Part shown: piece after piece, positions 1 to 7,116 of the stretch
Numbering within the stretch: position 1 is the stretch's first letter
Layout of the letters: the number at the start of each line of letters is the position of its first letter
Assembly: GCA_039922495.1 (NCBI GenBank)
Contig: JBDTEO010000009.1
Coordinates: 1 to 64,000, forward strand
Length of the DNA: 64,000 nt
Direction: 5' to 3'
DNA from: JALYYC01 sp039922495
Lineage (GTDB): Bacteria > Chloroflexota > Dormibacteria > CF-121
The notes under the pieces: generated by a model
What the model was told of the DNA's origin: nothing
The model's database searches: none
The model's input: the letters and a program-made list of their open reading frames with translations, nothing else
Made by a program: the position numbers and the translations under genes

Positions 1-1045
1 CCTTGCGCGTGTGAATCCTGAGGATGGCCTCGCGGGCGTTGCGATCCGGCCGGTCCAGCGTCACCATGCGATCAAAGCGGCCGGGGCGCAGCAAGGCCGG
101 GTCCAGTACATCGGGGCGGTTGGTGGCGGCGATTACCACCACCGCCAGGCGCGGATCGAAGCCGTCCATCTCCACCAGCAACTGGTTGAGCGTTTGCTCG
201 CGCTCATCATGGCCACCACCGAGCCCGGCCCCGCGCTGGCGTCCGACGGCATCGATCTCATCGACGAAGACGATGCAGGGCGAGTTCTTCTTCGCCTGGT
301 CGAACAGGTCGCGAACGCGCGACGCGCCAACGCCGACGAACATCTCCACGAACTCCGAGCCCGAGATGCTGAAGAAGGGCACGCCGGCTTCACCGGCGAC
401 CGCCTTGGAGAGCAACGTCTTGCCGGTGCCGGGCGGCCCCACCATGAGCACGCCCTTTGGAATCCGCGCGCCGAGCGCGGTGAATTTTTCCGGGAACTTC
501 AGGAATTCGACAATTTCCGTGAGCTCTTGCTTGGCCTCCTCAACGCCCGCGACGTCATTGAAGGTGACCGCGGGCTTGTCGCCGGTGAGGAGCCGCGCCC
601 GGCTGCGACCAAAGGAGATCGCCTGGTTATTGCCGCTCTGCGATTGGCGGAGCATGTACCACATGAATCCGCCGATGACGAGGAAGAGGATGACGTTGGG
701 AAGGATGACCGAGAGGAGCACGTTCGAGGAGCTCGGCGACTCGGTGCTGAAAGGAACGTTGTCCTCGATGAGCTTGGCCTCGATCTGGTATGTGTCGCGG
801 AAGATGGTCTTGAACTGCTGGCCGCTCGTGTCAGTCCAGTCGACTTCGGTGCCATTGCCCTTGATAACCGCCTTGGCGATCTTGTGTTGATCGGCGGCCT
901 GGATCAGGTCGTAGGTGGACTTGTCGGTTGGCGCGGCAATATTGTTGAAGCTCCGGTAGCTGGCCCAGATGATGGCAAGCAGCCCCGCAAGCACGATGAA
1001 ATAGAAAATATTGCGGTTGCGTCCGCCTTTCATGGCGCCGCTCAT
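1..1045 (-). CDS. ftsH: ATP-dependent zinc metalloprotease FtsH, C-terminus beyond window
   Basis: Membrane-bound AAA+ protease that degrades misfolded or regulatory membrane and cytosolic proteins. About 348 N-terminal residues are inside the window. Visible: a first membrane segment at about residues 12-30, an extracytoplasmic loop, a second membrane segment at about 108-131, Walker A GPPGTGKT at 203-210, Walker B with DEID near 262-265, and the second region of homology with RPGRFDR near 320-326. The zinc site HExxH and the peptidase domain lie off the left edge. I chose the ATG at 1045; an in-frame ATG four codons later is equally possible and neither has a clear Shine-Dalgarno. The gene follows tilS by 52 bases on the same strand, the usual tilS-ftsH neighbourhood. 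Identification is secure; only the start is uncertain. Confidence 0.96.
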   Translation of the reverse strand, partial: MSGAMKGGRNRNIFYFIVLAGLLAIIWASYRSFNNIAAPTDKSTYDLIQAADQHKIAKAVIKGNGTEVDWTDTSGQQFKTIFRDTYQIEAKLIEDNVPFSTESPSSSNVLLSVILPNVILFLVIGGFMWYMLRQSQSGNNQAISFGRSRARLLTGDKPAVTFNDVAGVEEAKQELTEIVEFLKFPEKFTALGARIPKGVLMVGPPGTGKTLLSKAVAGEAGVPFFSISGSEFVEMFVGVGASRVRDLFDQAKKNSPCIVFVDEIDAVGRQRGAGLGGGHDEREQTLNQLLVEMDGFDPRLAVVVIAATNRPDVLDPALLRPGRFDRMVTLDRPDRNAREAILRIHTRK

Positions 1046-1097
1046 TGTAACACCGGATTTTTCGAATTCCTTCCTGCGAATTCGAAGTCGAACGAGA

Positions 1098-2282
1098 TCA
1101 GCGCGGGGTGATTTCGAGATGCAGCTGACGGCGGGTTTTTGCCGTAACCCGCTTCCCGTCCGCGACCGTTAAGGACGGAATCCAGACGATCTCCTCGCGA
1201 TCGCAGACGATCGGAACGAAATCACGCAGGTGCCGTGGCACGCGAGCATCAACCAGGATGTCCTGCAGTCGTTTGTTCCCGGCCATCCCCAGTGGTCGCA
1301 TCCGGGCGCCAGGTTTGCGCCGCTCGATGCTCAAGGGCATGCGGACCAGGTCGGCGTCGAGATGTCCAATCGGATCCCGTGCCGTGAACCGCACGGGGTC
1401 GCAGGTGCAGGTCGAGATGAGGAGCTGCGGTGGAGCTGCGGATGGCCGCGCGGCCAGCGGGCCGTCCTCGCGGCGTGCCTCAGTTTCCGCGAAGGTCTCG
1501 TCTCCATGTCCACGGCGAAGGCGCCGCCGCTGGATCGCGGGGGGGAGCGCACGAAAGGCCTGGTCATCGTCAACGACGCTCACCGCCAGCAGGTCGACCT
1601 GCGCCTCGAGCAGCCGGTCCTCGTCCGCGAGGATAGCGGCGGTTTGCGCCAGCAAGCGCCGTGCCGACGGGCTGAAGGCATCGATGGCGGGCATCACGAC
1701 CTGGCGCAGGCGGTTGCGCGCGAATCGCGCGTCGTCATTGCTCGCGTCGCGGCGCGGTGTCAACCCGAGGCCGGCCAGGTAGCGTTCGATCGCCGAACGC
1801 TCGATGTCGAGCAGGGGACGGGCGAGGTCGCCGGATCGGTAGCGCATGCCGGCGAGCCCTCGTGAGCCGCTGCCGCGCAGCAGGTGGAGAAGCAGGGTCT
1901 CAACCTGATCGTCACGCGTGTGGCCGAGCGCGATCGCGGTGCAGCCCAGATTGGCTGCGGCATCGCGCAGGAAGGCATAGCGCGCCTCGCGAGCCGCCGC
2001 CTCGGTGCGCGCCAGACCGGATCCGGCGCGGGCCGTCACGAAGCCAAAGCCCCAGGTGCCGGCCAGCTCCTCGACGAAGCGGGCGTCGGCTTGACTCTCG
2101 GCCCTCCAGCCATGATCGAAGTGACCAACCGAGAGATGCAAGGGCGTCGATGCCAGCAACTCGCGGAGCGTTGACAGCAGCGCGACCGAATCGGGGCCGC
2201 CGGAAACCGCGACCAGCACGCGTTCGCCGGGCTGGAAGACCTGGTGCTTGCGGATCACCGCGGCGACACGACGGTGGAGCAT
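1098..2282 (-). CDS. tilS: tRNA(Ile)-lysidine synthase TilS
   Basis: Converts C34 of the CAU-anticodon tRNA-Ile to lysidine, using ATP and lysine, so that it reads AUA. The protein is 394 residues. The PP-loop ATP pyrophosphatase motif SGGPDS is at about residues 27-32, and the C-terminal TilS domain is visible as RRKPGARMRPLGMAG followed by the conserved KRLQDILVDARVP. The open frame continues far upstream through a tRNA gene, so I placed the start at the ATG at 2282, which fits the usual N-terminus just before the PP-loop. Residues about 245-290 are poorly family-like (Arg/Glu-rich) although both flanks are in frame. The gene starts 11 bases after a tRNA(CAU) on the same strand and is followed by ftsH. 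Confidence 0.9.
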   Translation of the reverse strand: MLHRRVAAVIRKHQVFQPGERVLVAVSGGPDSVALLSTLRELLASTPLHLSVGHFDHGWRAESQADARFVEELAGTWGFGFVTARAGSGLARTEAAAREARYAFLRDAAANLGCTAIALGHTRDDQVETLLLHLLRGSGSRGLAGMRYRSGDLARPLLDIERSAIERYLAGLGLTPRRDASNDDARFARNRLRQVVMPAIDAFSPSARRLLAQTAAILADEDRLLEAQVDLLAVSVVDDDQAFRALPPAIQRRRLRRGHGDETFAETEARREDGPLAARPSAAPPQLLISTCTCDPVRFTARDPIGHLDADLVRMPLSIERRKPGARMRPLGMAGNKRLQDILVDARVPRHLRDFVPIVCDREEIVWIPSLTVADGKRVTAKTRRQLHLEITPR

Positions 2283-2293
2283 CACTGGCAAAG

Positions 2294-2365
2294 TGGCGGA
2301 GGCAAGGATCGAACTTGCGACATACCGGGTATGGGCCGGTTGCTCTACCACTGAGCTACTCCGCC
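2294..2365 (-). tRNA. tRNA-Met (CAT anticodon), probably elongator
   Basis: A 72-base cloverleaf on the minus strand. The acceptor GGCGGAG pairs with CTCCGCC, the D stem is GCTC/GAGC, the anticodon stem ACCGG/CCGGT encloses the loop CCCATAC, and the T arm is GCAAG-TTCGATC-CTTGC. The discriminator is A and no CCA is encoded. The anticodon is CAT. The A37-C38 context and GGCGG acceptor resemble elongator tRNA-Met more than the lysidine-modified tRNA-Ile2, but this is a judgement. Position 33 is C instead of the near-universal T. The gene lies 11 bases upstream of tilS, suggesting one transcript. Confidence 0.9.
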
Positions 2366-2391
2366 GTAGAGCATCGGTTAGTTTAGCAAGG

Positions 2392-3141
2392 ATGTCGCCC
2401 TCGTTCGCCGAAATTGCGCCGCGATACGACGCCTTGCGCCCGCTCTCGCCGGGTGATCGCGGCCGGCTCACCGATATGCTGGCGGACGCCGGGATTGGAT
2501 CCGACGACCTCCTCGTCGACATCGGTTGCGGCACCGGCCGGATCACGCTTCCCCTCGCCGCCCTCACCCCGGGCCCGGTCGTCGGGGTCGATCCTGAGGA
2601 GCGGATGCTCAAGGTCGCCCGGGCAAAAGAGGGATCCGAGCGGGTCGACTGGCGCCGGGGCACGGCGTACCGGCTACCGCTGGCCGCGAGCGAAGCGAGG
2701 CTGGCCGTTATGGTGATGGTGGTGCACCTGCTGCGCCGGCGCGGGGCGGCCTTTCGCGAGGTACGACGGATCCTGGAACCGGGCGGGCAGCTGAGTCTCT
2801 GGACCTTCACGCCGGAGCACGTTCGGCGCTTTTATCTCAACGACTATTTTCCCAGCATTCCCACGATCGATCTGCCGCGCTTCGCCGAGGTGCCGATGCT
2901 GGAGCGGGAGCTCGCCCGCGCCGGGTTCGGGCAGGTGCGAGTGGAGATCCAGGCCGAGGAGCGGGTGATGCCGCTCGCCGAGGTGGTCGATCGGGTGCGG
3001 GGCCGCTACATCTCGACCCTCACGATGCTGCCGCCGCTGGAATATCGCCTGGGACTCCAGCGCCTGGAGGAGCTGCTCGCCCGCGATCGCGAGGTACTGA
3101 TGCGCCAGCGCTCGGAGTGGGCGGTGCTGACCGCCCGCTAG
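2392..3141 (+). CDS. class I SAM-dependent methyltransferase
   Basis: A 249-residue protein of the Methyltransf_11/25 type. The SAM-binding motif I DIGCGTGRITLPLA is at about residues 40-54, followed by an acidic motif (VVGVDPEERML) that would contact the SAM ribose, and a motif-IV-like region around FREVRRILEPGG. No second domain is present, so the substrate cannot be read from sequence; family members modify small molecules, quinones or rRNA. I chose the ATG at 2392. The frame extends upstream only through the antisense of the tRNA gene, and no real Shine-Dalgarno is seen, so translation may be near-leaderless. It runs opposite to the surrounding genes and stands alone. Confidence 0.8.
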   Translation: MSPSFAEIAPRYDALRPLSPGDRGRLTDMLADAGIGSDDLLVDIGCGTGRITLPLAALTPGPVVGVDPEERMLKVARAKEGSERVDWRRGTAYRLPLAASEARLAVMVMVVHLLRRRGAAFREVRRILEPGGQLSLWTFTPEHVRRFYLNDYFPSIPTIDLPRFAEVPMLERELARAGFGQVRVEIQAEERVMPLAEVVDRVRGRYISTLTMLPPLEYRLGLQRLEELLARDREVLMRQRSEWAVLTAR

Positions 3142-3143
3142 GC

Positions 3144-3170
3144 AAAAAAGAAGAGCCCGCCGGGACTCCT
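3144..3170 (-). terminator. Rho-independent terminator of the tRNA-fMet gene
   Basis: Read on the minus strand, a GAG(T)CCC / GGGCTC hairpin with a three-base loop is followed by TTCTTTTTT. It begins 13 bases beyond the encoded CCA of the initiator tRNA, and it separates that tRNA from the convergent methyltransferase gene. Confidence 0.7.
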
Positions 3171-3183
3171 CTCTTGATTGATT

Positions 3184-3258
3184 TGGTTGCGGCGGGCAGA
3201 TTCGAACTGCCGACCTTTGGGTTATGAGCCCAACGAGCTTCCACTGCTCCACGCCGCA
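3184..3258 (-). tRNA. initiator tRNA-fMet (CAT) with encoded CCA
   Basis: A 75-base cloverleaf including CCA. Initiator hallmarks: anticodon stem TTGGG/CCCAA with three consecutive G-C pairs next to the loop CTCATAA, and an A11-T24 pair in the D stem (GAGC/GCTC). The usual unpaired C1-A72 is replaced by a weak T1-A72 pair, which still gives a poorly stable acceptor end as formylation needs. It has its own promoter and terminator, so it appears to be a single-gene transcription unit. Confidence 0.95.
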
Positions 3259-3285
3259 CGCAGCCTCCACTGAGGCGAGAGGGTC

Positions 3286-3315
3286 ATTCTAGGCGCGGCC
3301 AGTTCCCCCCGTCAA
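3286..3315 (-). promoter_or_regulatory. sigma70-type promoter of tRNA-fMet
   Basis: On the minus strand a -35 box TTGACG (3315-3310) and a -10 box TAGAAT (3291-3286) are separated by 18 bases. The predicted transcription start lies about 20 bases before the tRNA 5' end. Spacing and boxes match the promoters found upstream of rpsU and the divIC-like gene. Confidence 0.7.
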
Positions 3316-3332
3316 GCGACGCCGCCCCGGCC

Positions 3333-3779
3333 TTATTTGAAGCGGCCGCCTCGCTTGGCTTCAATGTTGCGCTTGATGTCGAGCAGCCGCTCCTCGCTGC
3401 TCTTCATGAACTTGGAGAGCTTCTCCTCGAACACCGGATCCGCCCCCTCAGGAAGCTCCCGCTTGCTCCGGCCGCCGCGCCGGTACGACCGGGGTAAGAC
3501 GGGCGGGCCCATCGGGGCTGCCCCCGTGGCCCCGTCCGCGGCCACCACCGCCTGCTTGAGCGAGAGATCCATCTTGCCGTTGGTCGAGTCCACGTTGAGG
3601 ACCTTGACCTTGATCTTCTCGTTCATCTTGAGGTGGTTGTTCACGTCGCGGACGTACTCGTTCGCGATCTCCGATATGTGCACCAACCCGGTCCCCGCTC
3701 CTTCGATCTGCACGAATGCCCCGAAATTCGTGATGCCCACGACGGTCCCTTCCACCACCGTTCCTGGCGTGACTGCCAC
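3333..3779 (-). CDS. S1 RNA-binding domain protein (YabR-like)
   Basis: A 148-residue protein. An S1 OB-fold occupies about residues 1-75, with GTVVEGTVVGITNFGAFVQI and a following LVHISEI strand typical of the domain. A Pro/Arg-rich linker and a Lys/Arg-rich C-terminal tail (ending near KRGGRFK) likely add non-specific RNA contacts. Family members associate with ribosomes or polynucleotide phosphorylase-like complexes; the specific role here is unknown. The start is GTG at 3779 with AGGAGGG about 12 bases upstream. That Shine-Dalgarno overlaps the stop of the DivIC-like gene, so the two are translationally coupled, a pairing common next to divIC in Gram-positive-type genomes. Confidence 0.85.
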   Translation of the reverse strand: MAVTPGTVVEGTVVGITNFGAFVQIEGAGTGLVHISEIANEYVRDVNNHLKMNEKIKVKVLNVDSTNGKMDLSLKQAVVAADGATGAAPMGPPVLPRSYRRGGRSKRELPEGADPVFEEKLSKFMKSSEERLLDIKRNIEAKRGGRFK

Positions 3780-3796
3780 CTAGCCCGCGGACCCTC

Positions 3797-4219
3797 CTAG
3801 TGCCATAGATTGCTCCACCAATTCTGGACCGCCCCCACCACGCCGCCAACCTGCTTGCTCGCACGCGCTCCCACACTCAGGTCCGGCGCCGGCTGACTCG
3901 GAGCAGGGCTAGGCTTAACGATGACATAAACCTGCTCACCCGCCCGGGTAAAGCCCTCCTTGCGGGCCGCTTCTTCCATCGCGTCCGGCGAGGTGGCGAC
4001 CGACAGCTGCCTGGCCGTCTCCGCATTGAGGGTGGCCAGCTGGGCGTTCCCGGCCTTCAGGGCCTGCACCTCGTGGTTCAAACGCAAATTCAGCATCAAC
4101 TCCGAGCCAAAGGCCCACAATCCCCAAACAACGATGGCCCCCACCACGATCCAGATCAAGCGATCGGGCGCGGCCAGATGGACCTTCGCGCGGGAGGCTT
4201 TTGGTTCTGAAGTGCTCAA
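3797..4219 (-). CDS. septum formation initiator (DivIC/FtsB family) protein
   Basis: A 140-residue bitopic membrane protein. A short basic N-terminus precedes one membrane segment at about residues 23-42 (LIWIVVGAIVVWGLWAF), then a coiled-coil-like stretch of about 45 residues (NLRLNHEVQALKAGNAQL), and a Pro-rich tail. This layout is that of FtsB/DivIC, which links FtsL and FtsQ in the divisome. The chosen start is TTG at 4219; a Shine-Dalgarno is weak, so the exact start is uncertain. A strong promoter lies about 50 bases upstream. It heads a two-gene unit with the S1 protein. Confidence 0.78.
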   Translation of the reverse strand: MSTSEPKASRAKVHLAAPDRLIWIVVGAIVVWGLWAFGSELMLNLRLNHEVQALKAGNAQLATLNAETARQLSVATSPDAMEEAARKEGFTRAGEQVYVIVKPSPAPSQPAPDLSVGARASKQVGGVVGAVQNWWSNLWH

Positions 4220-4269
4220 AGCGTGTGCTGAGATCGTTGGATATTCAAGCCGGCCCGAAAACGGACTGG

Positions 4270-4299
4270 ATTATAGGGACCCACCCGGGCACTTGGCAA
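4270..4299 (-). promoter_or_regulatory. sigma70-type promoter of the divIC-like/S1 unit
   Basis: On the minus strand the -35 box TTGCCA (4299-4294) and consensus -10 box TATAAT (4275-4270) are 18 bases apart. The predicted start is near 4263, giving a leader of about 43 bases before the TTG start. This breaks the minus-strand run between mazG and the division gene. Confidence 0.75.
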
Positions 4300-4316
4300 G
4301 GCGGTCAACTCATAAG

Positions 4317-5090
4317 TCATCCTTTCTCCCCCTGCTTGGCGGTCTCCCAGTACCGGTCCAGCTCCTCGATCGGGAGCTCGCCCAGTCGCCGTCCCTCCGC
4401 CCGGACCGCCGCCTCCATCTGCCGGAACCGGGCCTCAAATCGGGCGGTCGTCCCCCGTAGAGCGTCCTCCGGGTTGATGCCGATCTTCCTCGCCACGTTG
4501 ACCAGCGTGAAGAGCAGATCGCCGAATTCGTCCTCGCGCGCCTGGGGTGTCGCCGCCTGGCGCAATTCATCCAGCTCCTCGCGGACCTTGTCCAGGGCCC
4601 CGTCGACATCGCGCCAGTCGAAGCCCACGTTGGCCGCCCGCCGCTGGATTGACCAGGCCCATTGCAATGCCGGAAGCGATCGCTGGACGCCATCGAGGGC
4701 GGATTCGCGTCCATACTCGGCCGCCTTGAGCGCATCCCAGTTGCGGAGCACCTCCTCGGAGCCTGCTACTCTCGTGTCCCCGAAGACGTGCGGATGTCGG
4801 CGGACGAGCTTCTCCCGGACGGCGTCCGCAACCTCACCGAGGGTAAATTCGCGCTGCTCTTCGGCGATCTCGGCCTGCATCAGGACCTGGAGCAAGACAT
4901 CGCCCAACTCGCCCTTGAGCTTCGGCATCGAACCCTCATCGATCGCCTCCAGCACCTCGTGCGCCTCCTCCAGCATGCTCGACCGCAGCGAACGGTGCGT
5001 CTGCTCACGATCCCAGGGACAGCCGTCGGGCGAGCGGAGGCGATGCACCACCGCGATCAACTCGGCCAGGCGCTCGAGATCGTCAGCCAT
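4317..5090 (-). CDS. mazG: nucleoside triphosphate pyrophosphohydrolase MazG
   Basis: Hydrolyses (d)NTPs to NMP and pyrophosphate, clearing aberrant nucleotides. The protein is 257 residues with two MazG repeats. The first contains CPWDREQTHRSLRSSMLEEAHEV and a downstream GELGDVLLQVL, giving the ExxE...ExxD metal-binding pattern. The second repeat has KVREELDEL and DEFGDLLFTLVNVAR. The sequence matches the two-domain E. coli-type enzyme in length. It starts with ATG at 5090, overlapping the end of the preceding MFS gene by 8 bases, so it is probably co-transcribed with it. Confidence 0.94.
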   Translation of the reverse strand: MADDLERLAELIAVVHRLRSPDGCPWDREQTHRSLRSSMLEEAHEVLEAIDEGSMPKLKGELGDVLLQVLMQAEIAEEQREFTLGEVADAVREKLVRRHPHVFGDTRVAGSEEVLRNWDALKAAEYGRESALDGVQRSLPALQWAWSIQRRAANVGFDWRDVDGALDKVREELDELRQAATPQAREDEFGDLLFTLVNVARKIGINPEDALRGTTARFEARFRQMEAAVRAEGRRLGELPIEELDRYWETAKQGEKG

Positions 5091-6207
5091 CCGCGACCGC
5101 GGCTACCGGGTGAACGACGGAAACGTCCCTGCCGGCGACCCGTAACCAGGGCAAGCCGAGCCCGATCAGCGCCAGGCCGACGACGCTTGAGAGAAGGAAC
5201 GGGAGCCAGAGCCCCACCCCGAAGAGGGTCCCGCCGATCAATGCCCCGGCCGCTTTCGCTGCCGCCTCGGCTGATCCGACCTTCCCCAGCGCGCGACCAC
5301 GCTGGTCCGCGGGCACGGCGCCCATCAGAAAGGCGTTGATCGATGGCTCGGCAAAGGCGGCGCTGCTGCCCTCGACGATCCCCACACCGATCACCGCCGG
5401 AATGTTGGTGAGAAAGGGATAGATGGGCGCGAGCAGGGCGGTCGTCGCCGTGCCGCCGACGGCAAGCCAGCGGCGATCGAGCCGGTCCGATGCCCACCCC
5501 GCGAGCGGCGCCGTCAGCACGAGCGGGAGGGCGAAGAGCGTGAAGGACAGGCCGACGACCCAGTCGCTCGCACCCAGCGCCTTCATGTACAGGCTCCAGA
5601 CGACGTTATAGACGCCATAGATGAAGCCGATCCCCATCGACAACATGGCCAGGCCCCGGACAGCCGCCGCTCCGGCGCGGACAACCGCCGGCGTTTGGAC
5701 TCGCGGCGCGGCCGCGGCCGCCGACGCCTGCCAGGAGTTCAGGGCCAGGGCAACAACGACAGCAGCGAGCAGCAAGGCCAGGCCGGTCACCTCGAAGACC
5801 GTGCGCCGGCCGAAGACCGCCAGCACCCCGCCGAGCGCCGGGCCGACGATCAGGCCGGAAAGGTCGGCGCCGGCAAGCCAACCGTAGGCGATGCCGCGCT
5901 CGGCCGCGGGAACCAGGTCGGCGACCACCGCCCGCGAACCCGGGCGAAAGGCCGCGGCGCCGAGTCCCTGCAGGAAGCGCAGGGCGATCAACCAGGGAAT
6001 AGCAAGCGGCAAAGCAAAGGCGGCAACCGCGGCGCCGGCGAAGATCAGTCCCCCGACCATCAGCGGCCGTCGACCGACGCGGTCGGACAGCCAGCCCGCC
6101 GGATACTGACCAAGGAATTGCGCGACCAGGTTGGCCCCCACCACAATGCCGACCACGGTGTAGGACCCGCCGCGCTCGCGCAGGAACAGGGGCAGCACCG
6201 GCAGCAC
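5083..6207 (-). CDS. MFS transporter (tetracycline-resistance-like)
   Basis: A major facilitator superfamily permease of at least 374 residues. The loop 2-3 signature GWLSDRVGRRP appears at about residues 38-48 and again in the second half as GWASDRLDRRW, with about 11 hydrophobic segments between Ala/Gly-rich stretches. The substrate cannot be told; drug or metabolite efflux is typical. The first usable start is GTG at 6207. The in-frame sequence just upstream still encodes a hydrophobic segment (ALWGIIAAVFIVGTGVG) that would be the missing first helix, with no ATG, GTG or TTG before the next stop. The true start may therefore be a rare codon. It lies downstream of ridA and overlaps mazG. 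Confidence 0.75.
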   Translation of the reverse strand: MLPVLPLFLRERGGSYTVVGIVVGANLVAQFLGQYPAGWLSDRVGRRPLMVGGLIFAGAAVAAFALPLAIPWLIALRFLQGLGAAAFRPGSRAVVADLVPAAERGIAYGWLAGADLSGLIVGPALGGVLAVFGRRTVFEVTGLALLLAAVVVALALNSWQASAAAAAPRVQTPAVVRAGAAAVRGLAMLSMGIGFIYGVYNVVWSLYMKALGASDWVVGLSFTLFALPLVLTAPLAGWASDRLDRRWLAVGGTATTALLAPIYPFLTNIPAVIGVGIVEGSSAAFAEPSINAFLMGAVPADQRGRALGKVGSAEAAAKAAGALIGGTLFGVGLWLPFLLSSVVGLALIGLGLPWLRVAGRDVSVVHPVAAVADG

Positions 6208-6277
6208 GGAGCCGACACCGGTGCCGACGATGAAGACCGCCGCGATGATCCCCCAGAGCGCGGTGCGCGTCGACTGG

Positions 6278-6667
6278 TCAGTCGATACGATAGGCGCTCG
6301 CCTCGATCTCCACCAGCCAGGCCGGATCGAGAAATCCCCGCACCCCGATCAGGGCGGTGACGGGCTTGATGGCGGAGAAGACTTCCGCGTGCGCGCGGCC
6401 GATTTCGCGCCAGCGACGGGGGACGGTGGTGAAGATGCGAGTCCGCGTGACATCCTCGAGGCCGGCGCCAACCCCGGCCAGGGCTTCGGCAATCACGCGC
6501 AGGCACTGGCGCGTCTGCTCGTAGGCGCTGCTGCCACCCACGGTTGAGCCGTCCGCAGCGGTTGGCGCGCAGCCCGCGATCTCGATCACCGGGCCAACCC
6601 GCACCGCCCGCGCATAGCCGACGACCCGCTCCAGGCGGCGGCCGGTGGTGTAGACCTGGCGGCTCAC
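6278..6667 (-). CDS. RidA/YjgF family enamine-imine deaminase
   Basis: A 129-residue single-domain protein. RidA proteins hydrolyse reactive 2-aminoacrylate-type imines released by PLP enzymes. Visible: the N-terminal strand region VVGYARAVRVGPVIEIAG and the C-terminal part with RTRIFTT and an ALIGVRGFLDPAWLVEIEASA strand. A glycine-rich segment with Glu near the end fits the active-site pattern, but the canonical arginine of archetypal RidA is not certain here, so it could belong to another YjgF subgroup. The start is GTG at 6667, sharing GTGA with the mscL stop, so the genes are coupled. Confidence 0.83.
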   Translation of the reverse strand: MSRQVYTTGRRLERVVGYARAVRVGPVIEIAGCAPTAADGSTVGGSSAYEQTRQCLRVIAEALAGVGAGLEDVTRTRIFTTVPRRWREIGRAHAEVFSAIKPVTALIGVRGFLDPAWLVEIEASAYRID

Positions 6668-7071
6668 GCCGGCACGGGCGACGTACAAAAGGCGCACCGG
6701 CGCGCCCCCACCGGGATTTCGCTCAGGCACTCGGCACACTTGCGGGTGGTCGGATCGGGCGGAGGTTCGCGGCGGGATCGCGCCAGCAGCCGGTTGACCG
6801 GCACCACCACGAAGAAGAAGACCGCTGCCGACACCAGCGCAAAGGCGATCACGGTGTTGAGGAAGTCGCCATAGCGAAAGATGCTTCGGTTGATCGTGAA
6901 AGTCAGGCCGGAAAAATCGGGACTCCCGACCAGTGCGGCAATCATGGGCGTGATGAGGTCCTTGACGAGCGCGGCGATCACCGCGCCGAAGGCGGCGCCG
7001 ACGACCACCGCGACGGCCAGATCGACCATGTTCCCGCGTAGCAGAAACGTCTTGAATTCCTTTCCCGTCAA
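6664..7071 (-). CDS. mscL: large-conductance mechanosensitive channel MscL with zinc-ribbon tail
   Basis: A pentameric pressure-release channel that opens on osmotic downshock. The protein is 135 residues. N-terminal FLLRGNMVDLAVAVVVGAAFG (the pore-lining TM1) is at about residues 9-29, and the second membrane segment is at about 70-92 (TVIAFALVSAAVFFFVV). After the usual cytoplasmic region, two Cys pairs (CAEC and CAFC near residues 114 and 128) form a zinc-ribbon-like tail, a variant seen in several phyla. The start is TTG at 7071 with GGAGG about six bases upstream. It lies 45 bases after mfd and is coupled to ridA. Confidence 0.93.
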   Translation of the reverse strand: MTGKEFKTFLLRGNMVDLAVAVVVGAAFGAVIAALVKDLITPMIAALVGSPDFSGLTFTINRSIFRYGDFLNTVIAFALVSAAVFFFVVVPVNRLLARSRREPPPDPTTRKCAECLSEIPVGARRCAFCTSPVPA

Positions 7072-7116
7072 ACGTCCCTCCGCAGTCTGATGCCGGCTGG
7101 CCGTAGTGTACCGGTG

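Noticed and set aside
11..1111. Long plus-strand open frame across the ftsH region
   Set aside because: It is antisense to FtsH, which shows Walker A, Walker B and the second region of homology in the minus frame; the plus reading has no family-like sequence.
2283..2810. Extension of the tilS frame upstream of 2282
   Set aside because: It passes through the antisense-free tRNA gene and gives Arg/Ser-rich sequence; the PP-loop domain begins at the ATG at 2282.
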